From: DASQVO01 sp035640715
GTDB taxonomy: Bacteria; Actinomycetota; Actinomycetes; Streptosporangiales; Streptosporangiaceae
Reading direction: 5' to 3'
DNA length: 26,372 nucleotides
NCBI GenBank assembly: GCA_035640715.1
Contig: DASQVO010000372.1
Span: forward strand, 1 to 26,372
Shown here one piece after another: positions 26,066-26,372 of the stretch (within the stretch, counting starts at the first letter, position 1; each line of letters opens with the position of its first letter). Position numbers and translations under genes: made by a program. A model generated the notes under the pieces. It was not told the DNA's origin. It saw only the letters and a program-made list of their open reading frames with translations, and searched no databases.

Positions 26066-26082
26066 AACCGCGCGCCGGTTTT
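26066..26082 (+). terminator. Weak terminator candidate after xerD
   Basis: AACCG (26066-26070) pairs with CGGTT (26076-26080) around CGCGC and is followed by TT. It lies 25 bases after the xerD stop. The stem is short, so the call is tentative. Confidence 0.3.
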
Positions 26083-26114
26083 GCCCATATCCGCCCGCGA
26101 AACGGCGAGTCAGC

Positions 26115-26144
26115 TTGCTCAGGCCAGGGCAGAGGCCATAAAGT
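26115..26144 (+). promoter_or_regulatory. Candidate promoter upstream of the ParA-family gene
   Basis: TTGCTC (26115-26120) and TAAAGT (26139-26144) are separated by 18 bases, a partial match to the vegetative consensus. It lies about 110 bases before the proposed GTG of the next gene. The remaining bases between xerD and that gene show nothing recognisable; no parS-like TGTTTCACGTGAAACA occurs. Confidence 0.3.
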
Positions 26145-26252
26145 CCGGGGTTTAGTGGAGGTTTCGCGGGCCTCGCGCCATTTGAATAAAGCACTGTTGG
26201 CGATGGCCGGCCAGGCTTCAGGAAAAACATCCACCGGGAGGTTCAGCAGCTT

Positions 26253-26372
26253 GTGGCAGCACCCCGTACGTCAGAGGCCCAGACCGCAGTTCTAGGGCCG
26301 ACTGGGCGACCAGTGCCGGTGTTTCCCGACCCCGAGCCGCTCGAGGTTCATGGCCCGGCCCGGGTCGTCGCT
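26253..26372 (+). CDS. ParA-family ATPase, 3'-truncated by the window edge
   Basis: Only the first 40 codons are present. They read through AVLGPTGRPVPVFPDPEPLEVHGPARVVA, the N-terminal lead-in of the actinobacterial ParA-like (Soj-type) ATPase that, from memory, is encoded next to scpA and scpB; the Walker motif should start a few residues beyond the window. The GTG at 26253 has GGGAGG 11 bases upstream, slightly far. The protein would act in chromosome partition or organisation, consistent with xerD just upstream. The assignment rests on the N-terminal sequence and the gene neighbours, because no catalytic motif lies within the window. Confidence 0.75.
   Translation, partial: MAAPRTSEAQTAVLGPTGRPVPVFPDPEPLEVHGPARVVA

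Overview
The window is high-GC chromosomal DNA from an actinomycete (Actinomycetota). The evidence is GTG, TTG and possibly CTG starts, an ANTAR response regulator of the PdtaR type, a pol I with a decayed proofreading domain, an S1 protein with four RNA-binding repeats, and gene orders known from Streptomyces and Mycobacterium. From memory, pyk / pdtaR / polA / rpsA / coaE / uvrB form one conserved run, and pyrG / Nudix / xerD / parA (leading to scpAB) another. The genus cannot be fixed from the sequence; a Streptomyces- or Streptosporangium-like lineage fits. Most of the window is core housekeeping DNA with short accessory or decaying patches between the core genes.

Layout. 1-3033: the 3' part of gltD (glutamate synthase small subunit), then pyk. 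3104-8461: an accessory metabolic patch. It holds a broken FCD-type GntR regulator (minus strand), then a plus-strand run of an NCS1 nucleobase permease, an amidase-signature hydrolase and a long-form serine hydroxymethyltransferase paralog. A TGTATACA site lies at the regulator start and another just upstream of the permease, which suggests one regulon whose regulator has since been damaged. 8475-8908: shattered remains of a LAGLIDADG-like actinobacterial protein, ending against a minus-strand tRNA gene (8913-8986) with a CAA anticodon but no long variable arm. 9049-9660: pdtaR, apparently leaderless, followed by a structured RNA element and an unusual AT-rich non-coding stretch. 10078-12226: a hotdog thioesterase (minus) and, divergently, a secreted aldose 1-epimerase behind a LacI-family-type operator.

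12477-20132: the replication, translation, CoA and repair block polA, rpsA (with a clear promoter and a very strong terminator), coaE and uvrB. 20380-21336: a multi-pass membrane protein of EamA/DMT type. 21511-26041: pyrG (TTG start, hairpin over the ribosome binding site), a Nudix ADP-ribose pyrophosphatase overlapping it by 4 nt, ald (alanine dehydrogenase), and xerD, which seems to start at a CTG overlapping the ald stop codon. The window ends inside a ParA-family ATPase gene.

The least ordinary parts are the permease/amidase/SHMT cassette with its broken regulator and 50-nt palindrome, the tRNA(CAA) with its adjoining decayed gene, the pyrG leader, and the start codon and repeat-bearing linker of XerD. 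No CRISPR array, rRNA, intact insertion sequence or prophage was seen.
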